A DNA stretch of 16,907 nucleotides, taken from the NCBI GenBank assembly GCA_002422375.1, contig DIUQ01000010.1:6784-23690 (forward strand), in the 5' to 3' direction. Below are positions 6,121 to 13,729 of the stretch, piece by piece (positions within the stretch are counted from its first letter, which is position 1; each line of letters begins with the position of its first letter). A program made the position numbers and the translations under genes. The notes beneath the pieces are model-generated. The model did not search any database. It was not told where the DNA came from and saw only the letters and a list, made by a program, of their open reading frames with translations. This DNA comes from a bacterium UBA6154 (GTDB lineage: Bacteria; Actinomycetota; Actinomycetes; S36-B12).

Positions 6121-8847
6121 ATGACATCCGCTGCAGAACGCTACGCGGAAGCCATGAAACGGGCAGACCTTAGAAAGACGCTTGTTGGATCTTTCGTCGA
6201 TCAGTATTCATTTGATCTCGACCCGTTTCAATTAGAAGCGTGCGCCGCTATCGACCAAGGAAAGGGCGTTCTTGTCGCCGCTCCCACTGGTTCGGGAAAG
6301 ACCGTTGTCGGCGAGTTTGCAATTTATCGGGCGCTGGAGTCTGGAACGAAGTGTTTTTATACGACTCCCATCAAGGCACTCTCTAACCAGAAGTTTGCCG
6401 AGTTAGTTGCCCGATATGGCGAAAGTAACGTTGGGCTGCTTACTGGGGACAACAGCATCAATGGTGAAGCACCCGTGGTTGTCATGACAACTGAAGTATT
6501 GCGAAATATGCTCTACGCCGGTTCCAGCACACTTCGAAACTTGTCCTATGTTGTTATGGACGAGGTTCACTACCTTGCAGACAGGTCCAGGGGTGCGGTG
6601 TGGGAGGAGGTAATAATCCATCTCCCCGAATCCGTCACGATTATTGCGCTGAGTGCGACAGTCAGTAATGCAGAAGAATTTGGTCAATGGCTCGAAACAC
6701 TTCGTGGTGAAATCGAGGTAATTGTCGAGGAACACAGACCCGTGCCACTATGGCAACACGTTATGGCTGGCAATTATTTATTGGATCTCTTCATTGACGA
6801 CGAGCAACGAGAGGTAAATCCCGAGTTAGCCGCCCTGTCAAGGGATCGAACAAAAATGCCCCAACACCGGGGGAAGAGGGAGCGCGGTCGACCGCCACGA
6901 TCCTCTCTGACGCCACGGCGATCCGAGGTTGTTGCTAAATTGGAAGCAGAGGGTCTTCTTCCCAGTATCTATTTTCTCTTTAGCCGGGCTGGATGTGACG
7001 ACGCCGTTGAGCAGATTCTGCGCAGCGGATTACGTTTGACGTCACCATCAGAGCGGAATTCCATCCGGGCCCAAGTACTGGAACAGACCCGAGACTTACC
7101 CGATGAAGACCTGGCAGCTCTTGGTTTCGTCGAGTGGTTGGACGCCCTGGAACGCGGTGTTGCTTCCCATCACGCCGGGTTACTACCTCGATTCAAGGAA
7201 ATTGTTGAGTCCCTGTTTCAGCAAGGACTCCTCAAAATCGTCTTTGCTACGGAAACCCTGGCACTGGGTATCAATATGCCTGCGCGGAGTGTTGTTCTAG
7301 AACGTCTGGTCAAGTGGAACGGCGAAGCACATGTAGACCTAACCCCAGGCGAATACACCCAGCTAACAGGACGAGCCGGCCGCCGTGGAATTGATATTGA
7401 GGGTCACGCCGTTGTGCTGTGGCAGCCCGAACTTGACCCTAAGTCCCTGGCTGGCCTGGCTTCCACGCGTACATATCCATTGAAATCCTCATTTCGCCCG
7501 AGTTACAACATGGCTGTTAATCTCGTGGGAAGCATCGGTGTGGCACGTGCTCGGGAACTGCTGGAAACATCTTTCGCCCAATTCCAGGCAGATAGATCCG
7601 TAGTGGGACTGGCCAACGAAATACGCAAATTGAATGATGCAAAGCAAGGGTATTCGGAATCTATGCAATGCCACTTGGGAGATTTCGCTGAGTATGCGGA
7701 ATTGCGTCAGTCAATTAACCGTCTTGAGAAGCTTGATAATCGGCAAACAGTCTCTCAACGGAAATCCGATTCGGAGAATCGTCTTCGTGCCCTGCAGCGA
7801 GGCGACGTCATTATTCTGGGTTCCGGAAAGAAATCAGGTCCCGCGGTCGTCATAACGCCGGCTTCACCTAATCACCGAGACGAACCCCGACCCGTTGTCA
7901 TGACCGCCGATCGACAAATCCGGCGACTCAATCATCATGATGGACTTTATGACTTGGCGCCCATCGGCTTCATCAAGATCCCGAAGTCATTTACGACCAA
8001 GGATCAAGCTCGATTACAGAAAACCATCACCGCGAGCATTCGAGCAATTGCTGCTGACCATGTTGATATTGATCGTCGCTTGAGGAAATCGACCAAAATT
8101 AATCCTGAGGTACAGGATCTGCGCGACAGAATGAAGGCTCACCCATGCCACGGATGTTCTGATCGAGAAGCCCATGCCCGATGGGCTGAACGTGCACACC
8201 GACTCGACCAGCAAATCCGGGAATTGGAGGGTCGAATGCAGGGGCGTACAAACACCATTGGTAAAAGATTTGATCGACTGTGTGAGGTTCTCGTCGAATT
8301 GGGATACCTCACCCAGAGTCCCTCCGGCGATTTATCGGTAACCAGCAGGGGAGACGTGTTGAAGGGTATTTATTCGGAGTCGGATCTCCTTGTTGCCCAA
8401 TCAATTCAATCGGGAGTGCTAGATCACCTCGATGCCCCTGCATTGGCTGCTGTGTGTTCTAGTTTTCTTTATGAATCTCGGCGAGGTGAAACCGATGAAT
8501 TCACGTCTGTTCCAGGCGGTCCAACCGAGCGCGCCATGGAGGAAATTGCCCAGATGTGGGCTCAGCTTCATCACGTTGAACACGATCATCGACTGAATAC
8601 GCTACGCAAACTTGATGCGGGACTAGCGTGGGCCGTCTATCGCTGGGCAAAAGGAGCAACCCTGTTGAAGATTCTCACCAGTAACGATGTCACAGCCGGA
8701 GACTTTGTCCGTTGGGTTCGTCAGGTGATTGATCTCCTGGGACAGATCGTTCAGGTTACTGAGACGGATTCGCCGTTACACGAGAGCGCCGTTAATGCAA
8801 TTGCGCAGTTACAGCGTGGAGTTATTGCCTATCCCGCCAGTGCTTGA
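6121..8847 (+). CDS. helY: HelY, Ski2/Mtr4-like DEVH-box helicase
   Basis: Superfamily 2 ATP-dependent helicase of the Ski2/Mtr4 type, thought to act on RNA. The 908-residue length matches mycobacterial HelY (about 906). Motifs in order are APTGSGKT (Walker A, 54-61), TTPIKALSNQK (Ia), DEVH (147-150), SAT (178-180), a basic Arg/Lys-rich insert near 240-275, ASHHAGLLP, FATETLALGINMPAR (V) and QLTGRAGRRG (VI, 414-423). A helical region with HPCHGC (Cys676, His677, Cys679), a possible small metal site, follows, and then a C-terminal DSHCT-type domain (about 730-908). It sits 30 bases after tatC and has a candidate leaderless promoter. Its last 19 bases overlap the convergent exonuclease gene. 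The position downstream of tatAC matches the M. tuberculosis order. Confidence 0.94.
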   Translation: MTSAAERYAEAMKRADLRKTLVGSFVDQYSFDLDPFQLEACAAIDQGKGVLVAAPTGSGKTVVGEFAIYRALESGTKCFYTTPIKALSNQKFAELVARYGESNVGLLTGDNSINGEAPVVVMTTEVLRNMLYAGSSTLRNLSYVVMDEVHYLADRSRGAVWEEVIIHLPESVTIIALSATVSNAEEFGQWLETLRGEIEVIVEEHRPVPLWQHVMAGNYLLDLFIDDEQREVNPELAALSRDRTKMPQHRGKRERGRPPRSSLTPRRSEVVAKLEAEGLLPSIYFLFSRAGCDDAVEQILRSGLRLTSPSERNSIRAQVLEQTRDLPDEDLAALGFVEWLDALERGVASHHAGLLPRFKEIVESLFQQGLLKIVFATETLALGINMPARSVVLERLVKWNGEAHVDLTPGEYTQLTGRAGRRGIDIEGHAVVLWQPELDPKSLAGLASTRTYPLKSSFRPSYNMAVNLVGSIGVARARELLETSFAQFQADRSVVGLANEIRKLNDAKQGYSESMQCHLGDFAEYAELRQSINRLEKLDNRQTVSQRKSDSENRLRALQRGDVIILGSGKKSGPAVVITPASPNHRDEPRPVVMTADRQIRRLNHHDGLYDLAPIGFIKIPKSFTTKDQARLQKTITASIRAIAADHVDIDRRLRKSTKINPEVQDLRDRMKAHPCHGCSDREAHARWAERAHRLDQQIRELEGRMQGRTNTIGKRFDRLCEVLVELGYLTQSPSGDLSVTSRGDVLKGIYSESDLLVAQSIQSGVLDHLDAPALAAVCSSFLYESRRGETDEFTSVPGGPTERAMEEIAQMWAQLHHVEHDHRLNTLRKLDAGLAWAVYRWAKGATLLKILTSNDVTAGDFVRWVRQVIDLLGQIVQVTETDSPLHESAVNAIAQLQRGVIAYPASA

Positions 8848-9755
8848 TCCAATTCCGCGACAAATCGCTCGACGCCCCACTCTGCAGCAAGTTCACCGAG
8901 TTGCTTGTCATTTCGGCCAGGCCCAGGCGCGGTAAAACTCCATTCGCTGATCGGTAGACGTTGTTCGGCGGTGATGACTTCCCTGGCGGCCACTAAATAC
9001 TCGGTGCCGTTGACAATGCGAGCTGCCAACGTGGGAGTGAGCGGTTTCTGCACCGCTGACGCGGAAGCGGCCTTGATCAGTTGATCGAGCGATCCATAGC
9101 CAGAAATGAGGGCAGCAGCCGTTTTATCGCCGATTCCGGCTATCCCAGGAAGCCCATCGCTTGGATCGCCCTTCAAGACCGCATAGTCCAAGTACTGATC
9201 CACCGTAACGCCGAATCGCGCCAGAACCTCCGCCTCTCCAATGATTGGCCATTTCTCCAGGCCGCCTTGTGATTGCAGAAGAATGGACGTCGTCTCGGAG
9301 ATCACTTGCATGAGATCTTTATCCGAGGTGACAACAAGGTGCCGGCCTGGAGATTGATCTGCCACGGATGCAATGACGTCATCGGCTTCGAAGTTTTCAA
9401 ACCCAATTCGAGCGATTCCTAGTGCATCAATAATCTCAGCCAGAGCGCCAATTTGCGGTCCGAGGGTGTCGGGAATCTCCTCAACGGCGGATTGGTCGGA
9501 TTCGGGCTCGACGCGGTGTGTCTTGTAGGTAGGGACCAGATCTACTCGCCATTGGGGGCGCCAGTCGGTATCCCATGCCGCGACAATCCCTGAGGGCCGG
9601 TGCAGGCGAGTCAGGGTGGTCAGCATGCTGAGAAATCCCCGGATGGCATTGTGGGGGTGGCCATCGGGAGCGGTCATCTTCTCAGGAAGCGCATAGAAGG
9701 CTCGGTAATACAACGTTGCTGAGTCGAGTATGAGCAGAGGCGCGGGAGCGGTCAC
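8829..9755 (-). CDS. Stand-alone 5'-3' exonuclease, FEN/PolI N-domain type
   Basis: Resembles the 5' nuclease domain of DNA polymerase I and removes 5' flaps or RNA primers, without a polymerase domain. In the 308-residue product acidic metal-site motifs are visible: LILDS (Asp11), EADD (123-126), TSDKDLMQ (Asp145, Asp147) and KGDPSDGLPGIAGIGDKTA (Asp197, Asp200, followed by the helix-hairpin-helix region). The phosphate-binding arch segment reads YKTHR instead of the more usual YKANR. GTG start with no strong Shine-Dalgarno; a CATACT hexamer on its strand (9762-9767) ends 6 bases upstream, a weaker version of the spacing seen at other starts. It is the only minus-strand gene in the helY-peptidase interval and converges with helY; the same orientation flip is known at Rv2090 in M. 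tuberculosis. Confidence 0.92.
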   Translation of the reverse strand: MTAPAPLLILDSATLYYRAFYALPEKMTAPDGHPHNAIRGFLSMLTTLTRLHRPSGIVAAWDTDWRPQWRVDLVPTYKTHRVEPESDQSAVEEIPDTLGPQIGALAEIIDALGIARIGFENFEADDVIASVADQSPGRHLVVTSDKDLMQVISETTSILLQSQGGLEKWPIIGEAEVLARFGVTVDQYLDYAVLKGDPSDGLPGIAGIGDKTAAALISGYGSLDQLIKAASASAVQKPLTPTLAARIVNGTEYLVAAREVITAEQRLPISEWSFTAPGPGRNDKQLGELAAEWGVERFVAELDQALAG

Positions 9756-9791
9756 CAGCGCAGTATGTCATCCAGTAAACCCGTGGACGAC

Positions 9792-9797
9792 TAACCT
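9792..9797 (+). promoter_or_regulatory. Candidate -10 element for leaderless M24 peptidase mRNA
   Basis: TAACCT matches TAnnnT and ends 6 bases before ATG 9804. Unlike the other examples it contains no purine run that could serve as a ribosome site, so it is the clearest case. It lies in the 48-base divergent gap shared with the exonuclease gene. Confidence 0.55.
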
Positions 9798-9803
9798 TGT
9801 GGC

Positions 9804-10919
9804 ATGGCACAGACAGATGGTTTCGCAGCTCGGATTCAGGCATTGACCGCGCAACTCGCGAGTAATGGGGTATCCGCAATGCTGATTACCCCGGGGACCG
9901 ATCTCAGCTATCTCACTGGCTATCACGCTGTACCACTGGAGCGTATTACGACACTAGTGATTTCCCCCAACCACGACCCATTCATGCTTGTCCCTCGGTT
10001 GGAGAAATCAGCAGCATTGGCCAGTCCCTTTGGCTCCACTGGGTCCCCGGTCGTGACGTGGGGCGAAAACGATAATCCGTACACGATCATTGAACATCAC
10101 CTTGGACCCCTGACGGGAACGATTGCGGTCGACAGCCACATGTGGGCCGAACGTCTTTTGAATATCCAGGAATATTTCCCATCAGCAACGTGCATTGCTG
10201 GGTCGGGATTCATATCTGAGCTCCGCACCCGAAAGAATCCGGCGGAACTTGACCATTTGCGCGAGGCTGCTAGTGCCATTGATCGAGTACATGCACGGGT
10301 GCCAGAGATCCTGCGAGTAGGGAGATCGGAGCGTGAAGTGGCCGCTGACATCGCCGACCTGATTTTGACAGAAGGGCACGTACGCGTCGATTTTGTGATT
10401 GTGGCTTCAGGCCCCAATGGCGCAAGCCCGCACCATGAGGTAAGCGACCGCATTATTGAGAAAGGTGACCCCGTCGTCGTCGACATTGGCGGAACCATGC
10501 CGAGTGGCTATTGCAGTGACTGCACTCGCACGTACTCCATGGGTGCACCCAACGCGGATTTCTTAGAAAGATATTTGGTCTTACAGAGGGCTCAGGAACT
10601 ATCCACTAAAGCTGTTCACGTGGGCGCGGTGAGCCATGACATTGATGCAGCTGGTCGGGAGGAACTGACACTGCACGGTCTGGGGGAATATTTTATTCAT
10701 CGAACCGGTCACGGCATTGGGTTGGATACACACGAGGAACCGTATATCGGAATCAACAATGCCACAGTGATTGAAGAAGACATGGTTTTCAGCATTGAGC
10801 CTGGATTTTACATCGAGGGGGTTCACGGAGCACGCATCGAAGACATTGTGATTTGCACAACTGAAGGACCCGAAAGTATTAATAAGCAAACCCGCGATCT
10901 CGTTATCGTTGAAGGGTGA
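9804..10919 (+). CDS. M24-family Xaa-Pro aminopeptidase/dipeptidase
   Basis: Cytoplasmic metallopeptidase of the creatinase/aminopeptidase-P fold, expected to cleave peptides or dipeptides at an X-Pro bond. An N-terminal creatinase-like domain (about 1-140) is followed by the pita-bread catalytic domain. The five metal ligands are all present: Asp227 (VVDIGG), Asp239 (CSDCTRT), His303 (HRTGHGIGLDTHEEP), Glu332 (FSIEPGFYIEG) and Glu346 (GARIEDIV). Its place beside the exonuclease and helY matches the mycobacterial gene called pepE (Rv2089c). Sequence alone does not separate dipeptidase (PepQ) from aminopeptidase (PepP) activity. It heads a run of four closely packed plus-strand genes; the next gene starts 3 bases after its stop. 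Confidence 0.9.
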   Translation: MAQTDGFAARIQALTAQLASNGVSAMLITPGTDLSYLTGYHAVPLERITTLVISPNHDPFMLVPRLEKSAALASPFGSTGSPVVTWGENDNPYTIIEHHLGPLTGTIAVDSHMWAERLLNIQEYFPSATCIAGSGFISELRTRKNPAELDHLREAASAIDRVHARVPEILRVGRSEREVAADIADLILTEGHVRVDFVIVASGPNGASPHHEVSDRIIEKGDPVVVDIGGTMPSGYCSDCTRTYSMGAPNADFLERYLVLQRAQELSTKAVHVGAVSHDIDAAGREELTLHGLGEYFIHRTGHGIGLDTHEEPYIGINNATVIEEDMVFSIEPGFYIEGVHGARIEDIVICTTEGPESINKQTRDLVIVEG

Positions 10920-10922
10920 AAC

Positions 10923-12098
10923 GTGTCTTTCTGGTCACCAACTGGAGTTTCACGCCAACTCAACACTGTCGAAGAGCAATCGCTCTTCAGCACGGCTTCA
11001 GAGTTCGCGAAGGAACAGTTAGAGCCACTCGTTGCGGAATACGAGTCCACAAGTATTTTCCCGCGTGATCAGATTCGTCAACTTGGGGCCTTAGGGCTGC
11101 TGACACTCCCATACTCGAACATCATTGATCCTGATCAACCTCACGTGCCATACCGAATATCGCTCCAGTTACTCGAAGAGATATCGCGTACTTGGTTGAC
11201 CGTGGGTGTCAGCATGAGTGTTCACCACTTGGCCTGCGCACCCCTCATTCGATTTGGTGATTCCAGAGCGCAAGACCGGTGGATGCAGTGGACGCTCAGT
11301 GGAGACACCCTGGGTGCCTATTGCTTGTCAGAGCCTCAGTCAGGTTCAGACGCTGCTGCCCTGCAAACTACCGCCGTTTTAGATGGAAGCCACTACATTA
11401 TTAATGGCACCAAAGCCTGGATAACTCACGCAGGGGTCGCTGATTTCTACATTGTTTTTGCTCGAACAGGAACACATAAGACTCGCGGAATCACCTGTTT
11501 CTTTATTCCTTCTGACACACCAGGATTGGAGTTTGGGACTCCAGAGCACAAAATGGCATTAAACGCCTCGCCTACGGGAGAGGTGATCCTTCATAACGTG
11601 CGCATCTCGGAGGATCACAGAATTGGAAGCGAGGGACAAGGCTTTGAGATTGCCTTATCGAGTCTCGATATCGGTCGACTAGGTATCAGTGCATGTGCAG
11701 TCGGCCTGGGCCAGTCGGCCCTGGATAAAGCAGTGTCCTATTCACGGGAGCGTGAAGCCTTCGGTCAACCAATTGGGTCATTTCAAGGCGTTGGTTTCCT
11801 CCTCGCGGATATGGCTACCTCCATTCAGGCATCACGTAGCCTCTATATCGATGCAGCAACGCGCCTCGATTCAGGTGAGGAAATATCAGCAATAGCATCT
11901 ATGGCTAAGTTGTTGGCAACTGATTCCACCATGAACGCAGCGGTAAATGCTGTTCAGATCCTGGGAGGTAATGGCTACACCCAGGATTATCATGTTGAAA
12001 GATTTATGCGTGAGGCCAAGGTGTTGCAGATTGTTGAGGGCACTAATCAAATCCAACGCCTGGTGATTTCGAGATCGCTTGTAGAGGACTCTCCATGA
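10923..12098 (+). CDS. Acyl-CoA dehydrogenase
   Basis: FAD-dependent enzyme that introduces the alpha-beta double bond in an acyl-CoA, as in fatty-acid or branched-chain amino-acid breakdown. The 391-residue length is typical. Signatures are YCLSEPQSGSDAAALQT (flavin region), INGTKAWITHAG, GRLGISACAVGLGQSAL, REAFGQPIGSFQGV and the C-terminal GGNGYTQDYHVERFMREAK followed by VEGTNQIQR, in which Glu372 is in the position of the catalytic base of short-chain and butyryl-CoA dehydrogenases. GTG start with GAAGGG at 10911-10916, inside the peptidase gene, 6 bases upstream. The stop overlaps the next ATG (ATGA). Chain-length preference cannot be read with confidence, and no partner thiolase or ETF genes are nearby. 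Confidence 0.92.
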   Translation: MSFWSPTGVSRQLNTVEEQSLFSTASEFAKEQLEPLVAEYESTSIFPRDQIRQLGALGLLTLPYSNIIDPDQPHVPYRISLQLLEEISRTWLTVGVSMSVHHLACAPLIRFGDSRAQDRWMQWTLSGDTLGAYCLSEPQSGSDAAALQTTAVLDGSHYIINGTKAWITHAGVADFYIVFARTGTHKTRGITCFFIPSDTPGLEFGTPEHKMALNASPTGEVILHNVRISEDHRIGSEGQGFEIALSSLDIGRLGISACAVGLGQSALDKAVSYSREREAFGQPIGSFQGVGFLLADMATSIQASRSLYIDAATRLDSGEEISAIASMAKLLATDSTMNAAVNAVQILGGNGYTQDYHVERFMREAKVLQIVEGTNQIQRLVISRSLVEDSP

Positions 12099-13729
12099 CA
12101 CCAGGCAGTGTGCTGTTTGTGAATGCGCGCGTCTATTGCCCGTCAGTCCCGTTTGCTTCGTCGGTACTCGTTCACAACGGACGAATTGCGTGGGTCGGAG
12201 ACGATTCGGGTGCGCAAGTGCACCGGGAATTGGCAGAAACCATCATTGAGTGCGGTGGGGGGTTTTTGGCACCAGCATTCGTTGACGCCCATGTGCATGC
12301 GACAAGTACCGGGCTCCTTCTCAATGGACTCGATCTCAGCCAAGTCGCTAATAAACAGGACCTCCTCGACCTACTCAGCAAGTTTTCCCGGCACACGCAC
12401 GGAGCACCTGTTATTGGGCACGGTTGGGATCAATCCACGTGGACGGACATGTCACTTCCGTCGCGCGCGGAGATTGACCGCGCCTCATGGGGGAGTGAGG
12501 TGTACTTGAGCCGCATTGACGTTCATTCAGCGCTTGTTTCATCAGCCCTGGTTGCTCGTGCACCTGAGAGTCGCGCACTCCAAGGGTTTGGTGACTTCGC
12601 CGTCACAGCAACAGCGCACGAGCGACTACGAACAGTGGCTTTAAACCACCTTAATGACCCTGCCCGGGCACGTGCGCACATCGCATTCTTCGATCATGCG
12701 CTATCGCAGGGGATCGGCAGCGTTCATGAAATGGCTGGTCCGGCTATTAGCTCACAAGCGGATGCAAAGATGCTCGGCGAACGTTCTCGAACGGGTCTTG
12801 GGCCACACGTCTTTACCTATTGGGGCCAACTCGCATCCGATGGTGGCATTGATGTTGCCCGCGAAATAGGCGCCATGGGAGTGGGCGGTGACCTCTTTGT
12901 AGATGGAGCCCTTGGCTCCCGGACTGCAGCGCTGCGCGACGAATATAACGATTCACCGGGAAATACCGGAGTCCTTTACGTGACTCCCGAAGAAATCGCC
13001 GCGCATGTTGGATCCTGTATTGAGGCTGATTACCAATCGGGTTTCCATGTTATTGGTGATCTTGGAATGGATACTGTGCTTTCCGGCTATCAACTGGCTT
13101 CTCAGAGCGCCGATATTAATCGCTTGCGGCAGGGCAGGCATCGACTAGAGCATGCGGAACTCATTGCCGAGTCTCACCACGCAGTTATTAAGGATCTGCA
13201 TTTAGTGGCCAGCATGCAACCACTGTTTGATGCTCTCTGGGGGGGTGAGCATGGTATGTACCGACAGCGATTAGGCGAGAGGTCTTCCCACATGAATCAG
13301 TGGGGATCGTTGCTCTCGCAGGGTGTGAGCGTATGTTTTTCATCCGATGCGCCCGTCACTGACGTGAATCCCTGGGCCGCAATTCATGCCGCCATGTTTC
13401 ATCACAACCCAGCAGAACAGATCACCGCTCGGGCAGCATTTTCGGCACATACGCGCGCGGGTTGGCGTGCATTAGGTGGGGCATTTGACGGTCACGGGAT
13501 CATTGACATTGATGCACACGCGGATTTGGCGCTATGGCGAGTGGACAATTTCGCAGTTCAAGTACCCGATCAGCGTGTCACTCAATGGAGCACTGATCCA
13601 CGTTCGGCAACTGTTCCACTCCCAGATCTCGGAGATGCCACGAATTTCCAGGCGCCACAATGTCTCCTCACCATGGTCAACGGACGCATTCTTTTCCGCG
13701 ATTCCACGTTTGATGGTTTTGACACATGA
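12095..13729 (+). CDS. Amidohydrolase, YtcJ/NfdA-like family
   Basis: Metal-dependent hydrolase of the amidohydrolase superfamily (amidohydrolase_3 type); substrate unknown. The 544-residue product has a small beta-sandwich part at both ends (LFVNARVY at the start, VNGRILFRD at the end) enclosing the barrel. The metal motif DAHVHA gives His66 and His68. Further along are GHGWDQSTW, DLFVDGALGSRTAAL, FHVIGDLGMD, RLEHAELI and SSDAPVTDVNPWAAIHAA, the last carrying the conserved Asp. In many relatives a Lys precedes LF or IF ahead of DGALGSRTA; here that place is Asp. It starts in an ATGA overlap with the acyl-CoA dehydrogenase stop, with AGAGGA at 12083-12088, and ends in an ATGA overlap with lnt. 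A run of seven G near 13239 is intact in frame. Confidence 0.85.
   Translation: MTPGSVLFVNARVYCPSVPFASSVLVHNGRIAWVGDDSGAQVHRELAETIIECGGGFLAPAFVDAHVHATSTGLLLNGLDLSQVANKQDLLDLLSKFSRHTHGAPVIGHGWDQSTWTDMSLPSRAEIDRASWGSEVYLSRIDVHSALVSSALVARAPESRALQGFGDFAVTATAHERLRTVALNHLNDPARARAHIAFFDHALSQGIGSVHEMAGPAISSQADAKMLGERSRTGLGPHVFTYWGQLASDGGIDVAREIGAMGVGGDLFVDGALGSRTAALRDEYNDSPGNTGVLYVTPEEIAAHVGSCIEADYQSGFHVIGDLGMDTVLSGYQLASQSADINRLRQGRHRLEHAELIAESHHAVIKDLHLVASMQPLFDALWGGEHGMYRQRLGERSSHMNQWGSLLSQGVSVCFSSDAPVTDVNPWAAIHAAMFHHNPAEQITARAAFSAHTRAGWRALGGAFDGHGIIDIDAHADLALWRVDNFAVQVPDQRVTQWSTDPRSATVPLPDLGDATNFQAPQCLLTMVNGRILFRDSTFDGFDT

Noticed and set aside
13239..13245. Run of seven G in the amidohydrolase as a slippage or pseudogene site
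   Set aside because: The reading frame continues intact with family motifs on both sides.
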